A stretch of 64,000 bases of DNA from Paraburkholderia sabiae. GTDB lineage: Bacteria > Pseudomonadota > Gammaproteobacteria > Burkholderiales > Burkholderiaceae. This document shows positions 17,017-25,804 of this stretch, piece after piece (the stretch's first letter is position 1; each line of letters opens with the position of its first letter). The notes under the pieces are model-generated. The model was not told the origin of the DNA and did not search any database. It worked only from the letters and a program-made list of their open reading frames with translations. The stretch is taken from the NCBI RefSeq assembly GCF_030412785.1, contig NZ_CP125295.1:2170001-2234000 (forward strand), in the 5' to 3' direction. The position numbers and the translations under genes were made by a program.

Positions 17017-17276
17017 TCAGGGTTTGTCTGGATCGGACAAAGGCTGTCGAAAGCGGCCATGCAAGGCGCATGAAACGCGCTTGAAACCGGCTCGGCGAAG
17101 CATCCCGCGATGCAACCGGTGCGGCGACACAACGCGCACCGGGGGCCGCTCGGCCAATGTCTCGTTTTTTTCCGACGAGTCAGGGTTCGACCGGAAAGAA
17201 GGTGTTGTCGGACCGCTAAACTGCATCATCGATGCAGAAACTTTGGCGCATCCTTTTCATTCAGAATGAGAGCCCA

Positions 17277-18464
17277 ATGCGAGCGACGACCACCCAGGCG
17301 AACGGCATCGTTCCCGCGCTGACGAGCATCCGTTTTCTCGCGGCGCTGACAGTTGTTCTCTCGCATTACCGCGAACTCGACCTGCTCAACACACCCCTTC
17401 CCTTCTTCGATTTCGTCGATGGCGGGCGCTCGGCCGTGTCGCTGTTCTTCGTGCTGTCGGGCTTCATTCTCACCTACACGTATCGCGACGAACTCGCGAC
17501 GCAGAGTCCGCACAACTTCTACGTGGCGCGTGTCGCGCGCATCTATCCGAACATCCTGCTCGCGCTGGCCATTGCGTCGATCACCACGGCGTATCTCGTG
17601 ATCTCGCACAACGACGTGCTGCTGCTCAAGTGGTTCGCGCTGAAGTCGTCGATCAATCTGTCGCTGGTGGTGAGCTTCATCGCGCAGGTGCTGCTGATCA
17701 CCGCGTGGTTCCCGTTCGCCGCCATCAACCAGCCGTGGAACGGCCCGGCATCGAGCGTATCGTGCGAGGCGTTTTTCTACGCGCTCTTTCCGTTGATCCT
17801 CGCGCGCTTCGTGAAGATGCGCGCGTCGACGCTCGCCGCCACGCTGGTCGGCGTCTGGATTGCGCAGGGTCTGATGATCGTGTTCTTCATGGTCGTGTTT
17901 CCGGCGTCGCGCAGTCACTTTCTGGCGGGCGCGCTGCCGTTGTGCCGGATCGCCGAATTCATGCTGGGCATCGGCGCGGCGCTCGCGTTTCAGGCGTTGC
18001 GTGCGCGCGGCGTGTCGATGCACAAGCGTGGCATCGCGCTCGTGTCGGGCTCCGTCGTCGTGCTGATCATCCTCGCGCTGTGGCAGCCGGTGTCGCCCGT
18101 GTTCTATCCGCAAAGCCCGTTCTTCGCGACGCTGATTCTCGGCCTCGCGCTGCTCGAACGCCCCGTGCTCGGCGTGCTGAATCAGCGCTGGCTCGTGCGT
18201 TTCGGCGAAGCGAGTTATGCGCTGTTCCTGATTCACGTGCCGCTTGCGTATCTCGCGTGGCTCGCGGGTTTTCGCGTCAACAACGGATGGATTCCGCTCG
18301 TCTTCACGCTGCTGTTCAGCGTCGTCGTCTTCACCTACTTCGAAGAGCCGATGCGCCGCCGCATCCGTTCGCGTTTTCGCAGCAAGCCGCTCGTACCCGC
18401 AGCGGTTGTCGCGGATGCCGTCGATCCTTCCGTCACCGTCGGGCCCGGTATGAAGCCGGGTTGA
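17277..18464 (+). CDS. Acyltransferase family 3 membrane protein (OafA/NodX-like)
   Basis: This 395-residue polytopic membrane protein has about ten helices and the acyltransferase-3 hallmarks: TSIRFLAALTVVLSHYREL with the catalytic-site His near residue 27, and VSLFFVLSGFILTYTYRDEL. Such enzymes O-acylate surface sugars (LPS, exopolysaccharide, Nod-factor-like glycans) or peptidoglycan using cytoplasmic acyl donors. The start at 17277 is preceded by GAGAG; an in-frame ATG 15 codons upstream has no ribosome-binding site. It is monocistronic, and the intergenic region to the beta-glucosidase operon is divergent. No polysaccharide cluster is nearby, so the acceptor is unknown. Confidence 0.9.
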   Translation: MRATTTQANGIVPALTSIRFLAALTVVLSHYRELDLLNTPLPFFDFVDGGRSAVSLFFVLSGFILTYTYRDELATQSPHNFYVARVARIYPNILLALAIASITTAYLVISHNDVLLLKWFALKSSINLSLVVSFIAQVLLITAWFPFAAINQPWNGPASSVSCEAFFYALFPLILARFVKMRASTLAATLVGVWIAQGLMIVFFMVVFPASRSHFLAGALPLCRIAEFMLGIGAALAFQALRARGVSMHKRGIALVSGSVVVLIILALWQPVSPVFYPQSPFFATLILGLALLERPVLGVLNQRWLVRFGEASYALFLIHVPLAYLAWLAGFRVNNGWIPLVFTLLFSVVVFTYFEEPMRRRIRSRFRSKPLVPAAVVADAVDPSVTVGPGMKPG

Positions 18465-18483
18465 ATCTCCGATCCCCCAAAAA

Positions 18484-18515
18484 ACAAACGGCGCTTCACG
18501 CGCCGTTTGTTTTTG
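18484..18515. terminator. Bidirectional rho-independent terminator
   Basis: An 11-bp stem (ACAAACGGCGC with GCGCCGTTTGT, loop TTCAC) is flanked by A-rich sequence on the left and a T-run on the right. It serves the acyltransferase gene and the convergent repeat-protein gene. Confidence 0.88.
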
Positions 18516-18536
18516 CTGCCCGATCCTCCTTCGGTT

Positions 18537-19601
18537 TCAGACCCAGTGCGCCGGAATCCACACGCGGCCCACCCAGTGTCCCGGAATCAGCACCAGGGGA
18601 CGCGGCTTCGGCGCGACATACACGACATGCGGGGGCGGCGGAGCGACGACCACGACATGCGCCGGGGGCGGCGGCACGACGACGGGTGCCGGCGCGACGA
18701 CGACAGCGGCGGGCGGAGGCGGCGCAACCACAACGGGAGCCGGAACCGGTGCGGGTGCAGCGACGACCACCGTCGACGTCGGCGGCGGCACCACAACCGG
18801 CGGCGGGACGATGACGGCCGCGCCGACCGTCGTCGTGCTGCCGGCCACGACGGTCGTTCCACCCGTCGTCACTGCGCCGCCGTGGACGACCGTGCCGCTC
18901 GTCGTGACCGTGTTGCCGTGCGTGCCCGTCGCACTGCCCGACGTAACGACGACGCCCGGTGCGACGCTCGTCGCACTGCCCGAATGCGTGACCGTGCCGC
19001 CGTTGCTGCCCGACACCGTGCCCGAGCGCGAGCACGTATAGCCGCCGCAGTTCGTCGATGCCGAGTGGTTGTAGGTGGTACCGTTGCCGCCCGTCACCGT
19101 GCCCGACGACGAGTACTGGCCCGCGCCGTTACGCGTCACTTCGCCCGATGTCGACGCCGTCTTGCCGTCCGAGCCCGTCATCGATCCCGTGTGCGAGCAG
19201 GTGCCGCTTGCGCAGCTGGTGTCGCCCGAATGCTGGACCGAGCGGCCGTTCGGACCGTACGCCGTGCCCGAGTTCGAGAACTGGCCGGGCGACGTGCGCG
19301 TGACGCTGCCGGAGTTGGTCGCGACGCGGCCGTCGGGGCCGGCGACGCCGCCCGCGTGATTGCAGGTGCCGCCGCTGCAGTAGCCGCCGTGTGCGCCGTT
19401 GTATTCGCCGCGCGACGTGTACGCCGTGCCGTGGCCGTACCAGCCGGCCCATGCGGGCACGCTGACGAGCGACGCGCTTGCGCCGATCACCGTGGCTGCC
19501 GCAGCCAGCGCGAGGCGACGCGAGACGCCGCGCGCGGCGGACGCCGACGTACGATTCAGCAGACCAGAAATCGAAGAGAAGAGTTGCGAGCGGGTTTTCA
19601 C
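18537..19601 (-). CDS. Secreted repeat-rich protein with Val-Pro tail and GHW motif
   Basis: This 354-residue protein has an unusually long N-terminus ahead of a signal sequence that ends near VSVPAWA-GW (about residue 52). The mature part (about 53-210) is built of three roughly 55-residue Gly/Ser/Thr/Asn-rich units, each carrying a Cys pair: CSGGTC, CASGTC and CGGYTC, followed by H/R-SGxxxGSxG. Residues 210-250 are Thr/Gly/Val-rich. A Val/Pro/Ala-rich stretch then leads to a C-terminal PGHWVGRVWIPAHWV, like the W-x-PGHW motifs of small outer-membrane-associated proteins. It is probably a surface or periplasmic structural protein. Function unknown; coding bias is strong throughout. Confidence 0.7.
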   Translation of the reverse strand: MKTRSQLFSSISGLLNRTSASAARGVSRRLALAAAATVIGASASLVSVPAWAGWYGHGTAYTSRGEYNGAHGGYCSGGTCNHAGGVAGPDGRVATNSGSVTRTSPGQFSNSGTAYGPNGRSVQHSGDTSCASGTCSHTGSMTGSDGKTASTSGEVTRNGAGQYSSSGTVTGGNGTTYNHSASTNCGGYTCSRSGTVSGSNGGTVTHSGSATSVAPGVVVTSGSATGTHGNTVTTSGTVVHGGAVTTGGTTVVAGSTTTVGAAVIVPPPVVVPPPTSTVVVAAPAPVPAPVVVAPPPPAAVVVAPAPVVVPPPPAHVVVVAPPPPHVVYVAPKPRPLVLIPGHWVGRVWIPAHWV

Positions 19602-19710
19602 GGCAGTTCCTTCACGGTTCGGGCCACTTGCTGATGCAGCGTGGCGACGGAATGAATCGTAGAAGAAACGGCCCGCGAGGTCAGTTCAAAAACTATGTCG
19701 AAAAATGTCA

Positions 19711-19739
19711 CGGCGGCAGGCAAAAACTGCCTGCCGCCG
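19711..19739 (-). terminator. Hairpin terminator after the 57-aa membrane protein gene
   Basis: A perfect 12-bp stem (CGGCGGCAGGCA with TGCCTGCCGCCG, loop AAAAC) lies 25 bp past the small gene on the minus strand, followed by TGACATTTTTCG. Confidence 0.75.
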
Positions 19740-19763
19740 CGATCGGATTACGTGCCGGGAAAG

Positions 19764-19937
19764 CTATGAAGAACGGTCGCGGCCGCGTGCGCGGGTCGCG
19801 CCCGTGACCACGCCGATGCCAAGCAGGATGACGGCGACGATCGCGACATAGTGCTGTGCGACGTGCATGCTGACGAGGGCCCACGACACGCCGCCAATGA
19901 AAATCAGCCAGCCGATCAGATAAATGGCCAAGGTCAT
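19764..19937 (-). CDS. Small two-helix membrane protein (57 aa)
   Basis: MTLAIYLIGWLIFIGGVSWA forms a first membrane helix and HYVAIVAVILLGIGVVTGAT a second. A basic, hydrophilic C-terminus (RARGRDRSS) is probably cytoplasmic. AAGGAGA precedes the ATG at optimal spacing, and a strong terminator follows, so it is a genuine short gene. Larger in-frame reading upstream is Arg-rich shadow sequence. It matches no function I recognise. It lies downstream of the diguanylate cyclase gene with about 90 bp between, and could share its transcript. Confidence 0.75.
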   Translation of the reverse strand: MTLAIYLIGWLIFIGGVSWALVSMHVAQHYVAIVAVILLGIGVVTGATRARGRDRSS

Positions 19938-20029
19938 CGGATTCTCCTTTCCGCTTTGACGTGCAAGGTTTTTGCAAGAACCGTGCCGCGCGGAAAAGCC
20001 TCGCCTTATACGACCGTTTTGTTCAGCGC

Positions 20030-21859
20030 CTAGACGATCACGTCCGCGCCATCGCCGGCGGGTTCGACCTTTTCGGCTTCGCGTTCGATCTGCCGCTGCG
20101 GTTCGCGCGTGGCCCGCGTGCGCTGCAGGTCGATCAGTTCGCGATACGACAGCCAAGCGCCCGAGCCGCCCGACTTCGCCGCATACATCGCGGCATCCGC
20201 GTTGAGCAGCAGCGCTTCAGCGGAATCGCCGTCGGAGGGGAACTGGCTGATGCCGATGCTCGCGCCGACGGCCATCGGCTGATCGCCGATCAGCAGTTCG
20301 TCGTCGATCGTTCGCACGATGCGCGCGGCGATCGCAGGCGCGGCTTCGGCGGAACGCTCGCCCTTCACGAGCACGATGAATTCGTCGCCGCCGAGCCGAG
20401 CGACGACATCGCCCGGATGCAACACCTGTTGCAAGCGACGCGCGACGATCGCGAGCACATCGTCGCCGACGGAGTGGCCGTATTGATCGTTGATCTGCTT
20501 GAAGCGGTTCAGGTCGATGAACAGCACCGCGAGCCGCGATCCGTTCACGCGCGCGCGGTCGATCGCTTCCTCCAGCTTCTGCATGAACAGCATGCGGTTC
20601 GGCAGCCCCGTCAGGCCGTCGTGACTCGCGAGATGCGTCAGTTCATGCTGCTTGCTGCGCAACTCGTCCATCTGCACGCGGATCTCACGGCGCATGCGCT
20701 CGAAGCCGCGCGCAAGCACGCCGATTTCATCCGTGCGCCGCACGGGCAGCGCGTCCATCGTGTGCTCGGAGAAAAAGTGCGTGGCGGCGTCGGCGAGCGT
20801 ATGCAGCGGACGCGTCAACGCGCGCGCAAACAGGATGGCCAGCAGGATCGCGAATGCGCTGAAAATCAGCACCATCCGCACGATGCTGTTGCCGAGCATG
20901 TTTGCGCCGACGAGCACATCGTGCAGCGGTTTCGCGAGACCGATCACAAGAAAGCGGTTGCCCTGCGATTCGCCGAACGGCCGGCGCACGAAGGCGAGCA
21001 CATGGCCCTGCGCCACGTTCGGTTGCGTCAGGCCGTTGAGCAGCACGGGCTGCGTCGACTGCTCGAACAAATGCTTCGTCGCCGCGAAACTGTCCTGCAT
21101 GAACACGCGCCGGCCCTTGTCGAAACCGAAGGTCTGCGACGGATCGGGATGCACGAGAAAATCGCCCCACTCGTTCGCGAGATAGACCTGATAGTCGGTC
21201 GGCAGATCGGCTTGCGAAAGGCGCAGCAGGCTCGCCAGATCGACGTCGATCACGACTGCGCCGACCACTTCGCCGCGCGCGTTCGCGACGGGCGTGCCGA
21301 CTCGCAGCGTCGGCTTGCCTTCGGCCGCGTGCGCGCCATGTTCGTGATTGACGGCGATGGGCGAGATATACACGCGCCCCGGCTGCAGTGCGAGCGTCTC
21401 GAACACATACGCGAACTGGCCTTTCTCCTGCAGCGCGCTTTCCTGCACACGCACCGCGCCGCCCGATTCGCGATCGAGACGGATCAGTTCCAGCCCGTAG
21501 TGATTACGCGCGATGAGCCGCACCTGCAGATACTCGGGATGCTGCACGATGAAGCTCGCGAACACCTGCGCAAGGCGGTCGCGCGCCGGGTTTTCGAGCG
21601 ACGTGCCGTCGTCGCTCATCGCGATGTTTGCCGCTGATGGCATCGTCGACAGCACGAGCGCATCGGCGGCGATATCGTTGATCGCGACCGTGAAGCGCTG
21701 CCCGAGCAGTTCCGTCGACGTGAGCAGGCTGCGCTCCGCTTCGTGCACGAGCATGGTCCGGTTCGCGCGATACGCGTAAAAGCCCGTCGTGCCCGACGCC
21801 AGCACGCCGATCAGCGCGAGCAGCACAGAGAGCTTGAACGTGAGTCCGGGACGCATCAT
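20030..21859 (-). CDS. Membrane diguanylate cyclase with dCache sensor, HAMP and GGDEF
   Basis: This 609-residue protein has a first membrane helix (residues 5-25), a periplasmic double-Cache-like sensor to about residue 315, a second helix (MVLIFSAFAILLAILFARAL), HAMP, and a C-terminal GGDEF domain. RLGGDEFIVL is intact and HDGLTGLPNRMLFMQKLEEA is canonical, so it should make cyclic di-GMP. The inhibitory-site position five residues ahead of GGDEF reads HPGD rather than RxxD, suggesting no product inhibition. There is no EAL domain. Its ATG shares one base with the stop of the PotD-like gene (TGATG), so the two proteins are probably made together and may interact. Confidence 0.92.
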   Translation of the reverse strand: MMRPGLTFKLSVLLALIGVLASGTTGFYAYRANRTMLVHEAERSLLTSTELLGQRFTVAINDIAADALVLSTMPSAANIAMSDDGTSLENPARDRLAQVFASFIVQHPEYLQVRLIARNHYGLELIRLDRESGGAVRVQESALQEKGQFAYVFETLALQPGRVYISPIAVNHEHGAHAAEGKPTLRVGTPVANARGEVVGAVVIDVDLASLLRLSQADLPTDYQVYLANEWGDFLVHPDPSQTFGFDKGRRVFMQDSFAATKHLFEQSTQPVLLNGLTQPNVAQGHVLAFVRRPFGESQGNRFLVIGLAKPLHDVLVGANMLGNSIVRMVLIFSAFAILLAILFARALTRPLHTLADAATHFFSEHTMDALPVRRTDEIGVLARGFERMRREIRVQMDELRSKQHELTHLASHDGLTGLPNRMLFMQKLEEAIDRARVNGSRLAVLFIDLNRFKQINDQYGHSVGDDVLAIVARRLQQVLHPGDVVARLGGDEFIVLVKGERSAEAAPAIAARIVRTIDDELLIGDQPMAVGASIGISQFPSDGDSAEALLLNADAAMYAAKSGGSGAWLSYRELIDLQRTRATREPQRQIEREAEKVEPAGDGADVIV

Positions 21860-22971
21860 CAGAATCGCTCCGGACGGTCGCCCGACACGATACGGCTCCA
21901 CAGCGCCTCGCGCTTTTGGATATTCTCGACGGGTTCGAGCCAGCGAATGTGGCTCTTGCCGGTGTTTTCAGGCGCTTCCGTCAGCGTGTTCGCGAGCCCC
22001 TGACGTTGCGTCAGCAGACGGCTCACATCGGGCTCGAGCATGTAGTTGATCCACGCGAGCGCGAGCGGACGGTTCGCCGCCGCGCTCGTCATCGACCAGC
22101 AGTCGAGCCACGCGAGCACGCCTTCGTCGGGAATCACATAGCCGACGTCGGCACCCGCGCGGCGCAGCAGTTCGAGTTGCTGCGTGCCGTAGTTGCCGAA
22201 CATCAGCGCGACCTTGTGCTGCACGAAAAACGCGGCGGCTTCTTCGGGCAGGTTGTAGTAGGTCAGCAGATTGCGGCGCAGATCGATCAGCTTGCGCGTG
22301 ATCGTCTGGACCTGCGCGTTGTTCAGCTGGAACGGATCGGGATAACCGAGCGCGAGCGCCGTGAACGAGAAGTTGTGCTGCGCGCTGTTGTAGTCGAGCA
22401 CCTTGCCGCGATAGCGCGGATTCCACAGTTCGTTCATCGAATGCGGCGCGACGCTGACCTGCTTGCGGTCGTAGATCAGGCCCATCGTCGAATAGGTGAA
22501 CGGAATCGCGTAGACGGTGCCGTGTTTCGTGAGGCCGTCGATCGACGACAGCGCGCGAAAGCGCGGCAACTGGCGCTTCGTGTTCGGCAGACTCGCGAGG
22601 TCGAGCGGCGCGAGCAGATTGTCGTGTGCGTAGCGCTGGATTTCCGCAGTGTTCGCGGCGAGCACGTCGAACTGCGGCTGCGAGCCCTGATGCATCTTGT
22701 CCCACAGCGCTTCGTCGGAATCGATCAGCGTGACTTCGACCTTCGCGTGATAGCGGCTCTCGAATCCCTTCACGACATCGGCATCGGCATAGCCTGGCCA
22801 TGCCAGCACGCGCAGCACGTTCTCCGCCGCCGTCGCATGTGCAACCAGCATGCAGCAGCCGAGAAAAAGGATGACTGAGTCAAGTAAGCGTTTCGGACGA
22901 ACAACCGCTCGCGCAATGCGGGCAACATTGCCCCGCCGCCAGACACATGCATATGAGTTGCACCACCGCAT
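21859..22971 (-). CDS. PotD/PotF-like periplasmic polyamine-type binding protein
   Basis: This 370-residue protein has a signal sequence (about residues 27-48, ending AHATA) and a mature part like spermidine/putrescine receptors: VLRVLAWPGYADADVVKGFE, YAIPFTYSTMGLIYDRKQVS, and the Trp/Asp ligand region GVLAWLDCWSM. PotD-type proteins normally feed an ABC importer, but no permease or ATPase gene is adjacent. Instead the gene is coupled to a GGDEF enzyme, which argues for a sensory role like NspS of Vibrio. AAGGA precedes the chosen ATG; the 26 residues before the signal core are unusually long, so a shorter alternative start remains possible. Confidence 0.85.
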   Translation of the reverse strand: MRWCNSYACVWRRGNVARIARAVVRPKRLLDSVILFLGCCMLVAHATAAENVLRVLAWPGYADADVVKGFESRYHAKVEVTLIDSDEALWDKMHQGSQPQFDVLAANTAEIQRYAHDNLLAPLDLASLPNTKRQLPRFRALSSIDGLTKHGTVYAIPFTYSTMGLIYDRKQVSVAPHSMNELWNPRYRGKVLDYNSAQHNFSFTALALGYPDPFQLNNAQVQTITRKLIDLRRNLLTYYNLPEEAAAFFVQHKVALMFGNYGTQQLELLRRAGADVGYVIPDEGVLAWLDCWSMTSAAANRPLALAWINYMLEPDVSRLLTQRQGLANTLTEAPENTGKSHIRWLEPVENIQKREALWSRIVSGDRPERF

Positions 22972-23373
22972 TTCGTCTGTCCTTGTTGCGATCCGACATC
23001 AATGCACTTCAACGCGCACGCGAGGGAAAACGATGTTCGCCGCTTGCGAAATACGCGCGGCGTTTTTCTTCAGGAGAATGAACAGCAGTCTAGCCGAATC
23101 GCGTGCGCCAAAATATATCTCGTATGGTCTTCACGCTGATAACGGCTTAGATGGCCGCTTCTTTAACGATTGGAAGGCAACATCTTTTCAAGCAGCGCTT
23201 CAGAAAAAACGCCTCGATAAGATGTACGGCCGGCACGACAAACCATCGCGTGTTTCAAACCCGCGTTTGTTTTATCGCCTGTTTTTGCAGCGTTATCTTA
23301 GGGACCGTTGATGACAGCCGTTCGCACGGCCGTGTTTTTCTGCGTGTTTTCAAACGGCCGATGCGTGAACGCG
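22972..23373. other. AT-richer intergenic region upstream of the PotD-like gene
   Basis: About 400 bp without a convincing gene. On the minus strand TATATT (about 23111-23116) could be a -10 element for the PotD-GGDEF operon, but no good -35 is placed. Near 23322-23362 the inverted pair ACGGCCG...CGGCCGT could help end the histidine-kinase transcript. Short plus-strand readings here have poor coding bias. Confidence 0.45.
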
Positions 23374-24885
23374 TTACTGGACGGATGCCACCGCGCGGCC
23401 GCCCTTCTGCACGCTGCCAACGGGATGCAGTTCGAAGCAGAAGGTCGTGCCTTCGCGTTCGACGAGCCGTATCTGGCTGTCGTGCAACTGCAGCATGCGC
23501 TGCACGATCAGCAGCCCCAGCCCGCCGCGATGCGCGCCGCCCGACGTGAACGCGCGCTGGAACAGCCGCGCGCGCACTTCGGCCGACATGCCCGGCCCTG
23601 TGTCGCTGACCGTCACCGACACCTTGCCGTCGCGCACGGCGAGATCGACATCGACGGCGCCGTCGTCGGGCGTGTGACGGATTGCGTTGTCGAGCAGGTT
23701 AGTCAGCACACGCTCGATCATGCCGAGATCGGCCGTCACGTTCGGCAGACGCGGTGCGATGCCCGCGCGCAAGTGGATATGCCGCGCTTCCGCCGACAAC
23801 TCGAATTTCTGGAACACGTCCTGCAGCAGATCGACGAGCGAGAAATCTTCGAGCGCGAGCTGCACGTTGCCGTGTTCGAGTCGCGCGAGTTCGAACAGCG
23901 ACTGCGCGAGCCGTCCAACCTTCACGCTCTGTGCAAGCGCGATCGCGAGATAGCGCTTGCGCTCGGCGTCCGTCAGCGAATCCGCTTTCATCGACAGCGT
24001 TTCGAGGTAGCCGTGCAGCGACGTCAGCGGCGTGCGCAGATCGTGTGAAATGTTCGCCACCAGTTCGCGCCGCTCCTGGTCCTGCCGCGTCAGTTCGCGC
24101 CATTGCTGGCCGATGCGTTCGGCCATCTGCGCGAAGGTCGATTCGAGCGTCGCGATTTCGTCTCGTGAGTTGGGTGGCGCGACGCGTGCCGCATGCTGCA
24201 GCGTGGGCGGCGTGCCGGGTTCGCCGTTCGCGTCGAACTGGCGCATCGCGTCGGTGAGACGGCGCAGCGGCCGCGTGATCAGACCGAACGCCATCAGACC
24301 GGCAACCAGACCCAGCAACGCGACAAGCGCCATCGACCATAACGTGGTGCGCAACACCGAACTCGCCGCGACGCGCGCCGCGAGTTCGTCGTGCGCTTCG
24401 CCCTGGAGCACGACGTACAGGTATTCGGGCGGACGGTTTCCTGTGTGCGGCAGCAGCGCAGCGCTGAAGACCTTGCGGCCGTCGATGCTGCGCGGGTCGT
24501 CGCCGAGAATCGGCAGCGCGTCACCGGCGATGAACTGCCTCACGGGCTTTACATCGACCTGCATCCGCTTCAGATGCCCGGCGGGCGCGTCGTCGCCTTC
24601 GATATGGCCGTTCTGATCGAGCAGATACACCTCGACGCTCGGATTGACGACCATCAACTGCCCGAAAATCTCCCGCATGGCTGCCTTGCGCGTGCCGTCG
24701 CCGCTGTCGTCCGACAAGGCCGGATTGCGCGCGATATGCGACGCCAGATCGCGCGACAGGCTCTGAATGACTTCCTTCTCGTGCAGATCGCTCGAACGGA
24801 TCTGCAGCCACGCCGACGCGCCGCAGCACGCGAGCAGCAACACCGAAAACACCAGCGACAGCCGCTGGGTCAATGACAGGTTCAC
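23374..24885 (-). CDS. Sensor histidine kinase, GTG start
   Basis: This 503-residue inner-membrane kinase has helices at about 8-24 and 183-203 framing a 155-residue periplasmic sensor, HAMP (about 200-260), HisKA with His281 in VANISHDLRTPLTSLHGYLE, and HATPase with LTNLLDNAIRHTPDD, SDTGPGM and GGLGLLIVQ. The start is GTG at 24885, overlapping the response-regulator stop as GTGA, with GGAGAAG upstream; upstream in-frame readings are regulator shadow. It presumably phosphorylates the co-encoded OmpR-type regulator. The divergent methionine-sulfoxide repair operon suggests oxidative stress of the envelope as a cue, which is inference. Confidence 0.93.
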   Translation of the reverse strand: MNLSLTQRLSLVFSVLLLACCGASAWLQIRSSDLHEKEVIQSLSRDLASHIARNPALSDDSGDGTRKAAMREIFGQLMVVNPSVEVYLLDQNGHIEGDDAPAGHLKRMQVDVKPVRQFIAGDALPILGDDPRSIDGRKVFSAALLPHTGNRPPEYLYVVLQGEAHDELAARVAASSVLRTTLWSMALVALLGLVAGLMAFGLITRPLRRLTDAMRQFDANGEPGTPPTLQHAARVAPPNSRDEIATLESTFAQMAERIGQQWRELTRQDQERRELVANISHDLRTPLTSLHGYLETLSMKADSLTDAERKRYLAIALAQSVKVGRLAQSLFELARLEHGNVQLALEDFSLVDLLQDVFQKFELSAEARHIHLRAGIAPRLPNVTADLGMIERVLTNLLDNAIRHTPDDGAVDVDLAVRDGKVSVTVSDTGPGMSAEVRARLFQRAFTSGGAHRGGLGLLIVQRMLQLHDSQIRLVEREGTTFCFELHPVGSVQKGGRAVASVQ

Positions 24886-25613
24886 GGCGCTTCTCCCTCG
24901 TGCGCGGCCGGGTCGGCGACGAACTTGTAGCCGCGTCCCCAGACCGTCAGGATGCGCGTCGGCTGCGCGGGGTCGTCTTCGATCTTCGCGCGCAGCCGGT
25001 TGATGTGCGTGTTGACGGTGTGCTCGTAGCCTTCGTGCTGATAGCCCCACACGGCGTTGAGCAGATCCATCCGCGAAAACACCTTGCCCGGACGGCTCGC
25101 GAAGAAGTACAGCAGATCGAATTCGCGCGGCGTCAGTTCGATCCGTTTGCCTTTCACGGTCGCTTCGCGCGTGAGCGGGTCGATGAACAGCCCCGCGAGA
25201 TTCAGGCTGCCCGCTTCCATGCGCGCGTCTTTCGCCATCGCGTCGGCGCGCCGCAGCAGCGCCTTCACGCGCGCGACCAGTTCGAGTACGGAAAACGGCT
25301 TCGCGAGATAGTCGTCCGCACCGAGTTCGAGGCCGAGTATCCGGTGCACTTCGCTCGACCGCGCGCTGGTGATGATGATGGGCGTATAGCGCGCCATCGC
25401 GCGGGCGCGGCGGCAGATCTCCAGACCGTCGACGCCCGGCAGCATCAGGTCGAGGATCAGCGCGTCCCAGTTGCCCTGCTCCAGCAGCCGCAGCCCTTCG
25501 TTGCCGTCGGCGCTGTGCACGACTTCGTAGCGCTCGTCCCGCAGATGCAGGCTCAGCACATTCGCAATGTCGACGTCGTCTTCGACGATCAGTACGCGCT
25601 TCGGGTGGTCCAT
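24882..25613 (-). CDS. OmpR-family response regulator
   Basis: This 243-residue protein has a receiver domain (residues 5-115; acidic pocket VEDDVDI, phospho-acceptor Asp55 in LILDLMLPG, Lys in DDYLAKPFS) and an OmpR/PhoB winged-helix domain (ELTPREFDLLYFFASRPGKV, HINRLRAKIEDDP). It would bind direct repeats upstream of its targets once phosphorylated by the coupled kinase. The start at 25613 (MDHPKRVLIVEDD) is the family-like one; an earlier ATG adds an 18-residue extension. It is divergent from msrB, with 191 bp between, so the shared region may be its target. Confidence 0.93.
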   Translation of the reverse strand: MDHPKRVLIVEDDVDIANVLSLHLRDERYEVVHSADGNEGLRLLEQGNWDALILDLMLPGVDGLEICRRARAMARYTPIIITSARSSEVHRILGLELGADDYLAKPFSVLELVARVKALLRRADAMAKDARMEAGSLNLAGLFIDPLTREATVKGKRIELTPREFDLLYFFASRPGKVFSRMDLLNAVWGYQHEGYEHTVNTHINRLRAKIEDDPAQPTRILTVWGRGYKFVADPAAHEGEAP

Positions 25614-25804
25614 CGGCTCGCTTGAAAAGAATTGACCAGATAAGTGGGATGAAACGTCGTCATACAACGTTTACTGCCCTGACATTGTGCAGAAAATTCG
25701 GCCGCCGGGTTATCACAATTAATTTAAGTTTCCGTGAGGACCCTGAGATCACGGCGGACTTACGCTACGGCCACGTTCAATCGAGTCGCACGAAGGAGCA
25801 CACG

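Noticed and set aside
18587..19452. Dense short repeats suggesting a CRISPR array or satellite
   Set aside because: Repeats vary in sequence and keep codon phase; they encode the Gly/Ser/Thr repeats and Val-Pro tail of the secreted protein.
22850..23311. Plus-strand 153-residue frame in the gap before the PotD-like gene
   Set aside because: Mixed composition, no ribosome-binding site, overlaps the antisense start of the PotD-like gene and shows no domain.
24885..25050. N-terminal extension of the histidine kinase to an upstream ATG
   Set aside because: The 55 extra residues are an Arg-rich shadow of the response-regulator gene; the GTG overlapping the regulator stop has a good ribosome-binding site.
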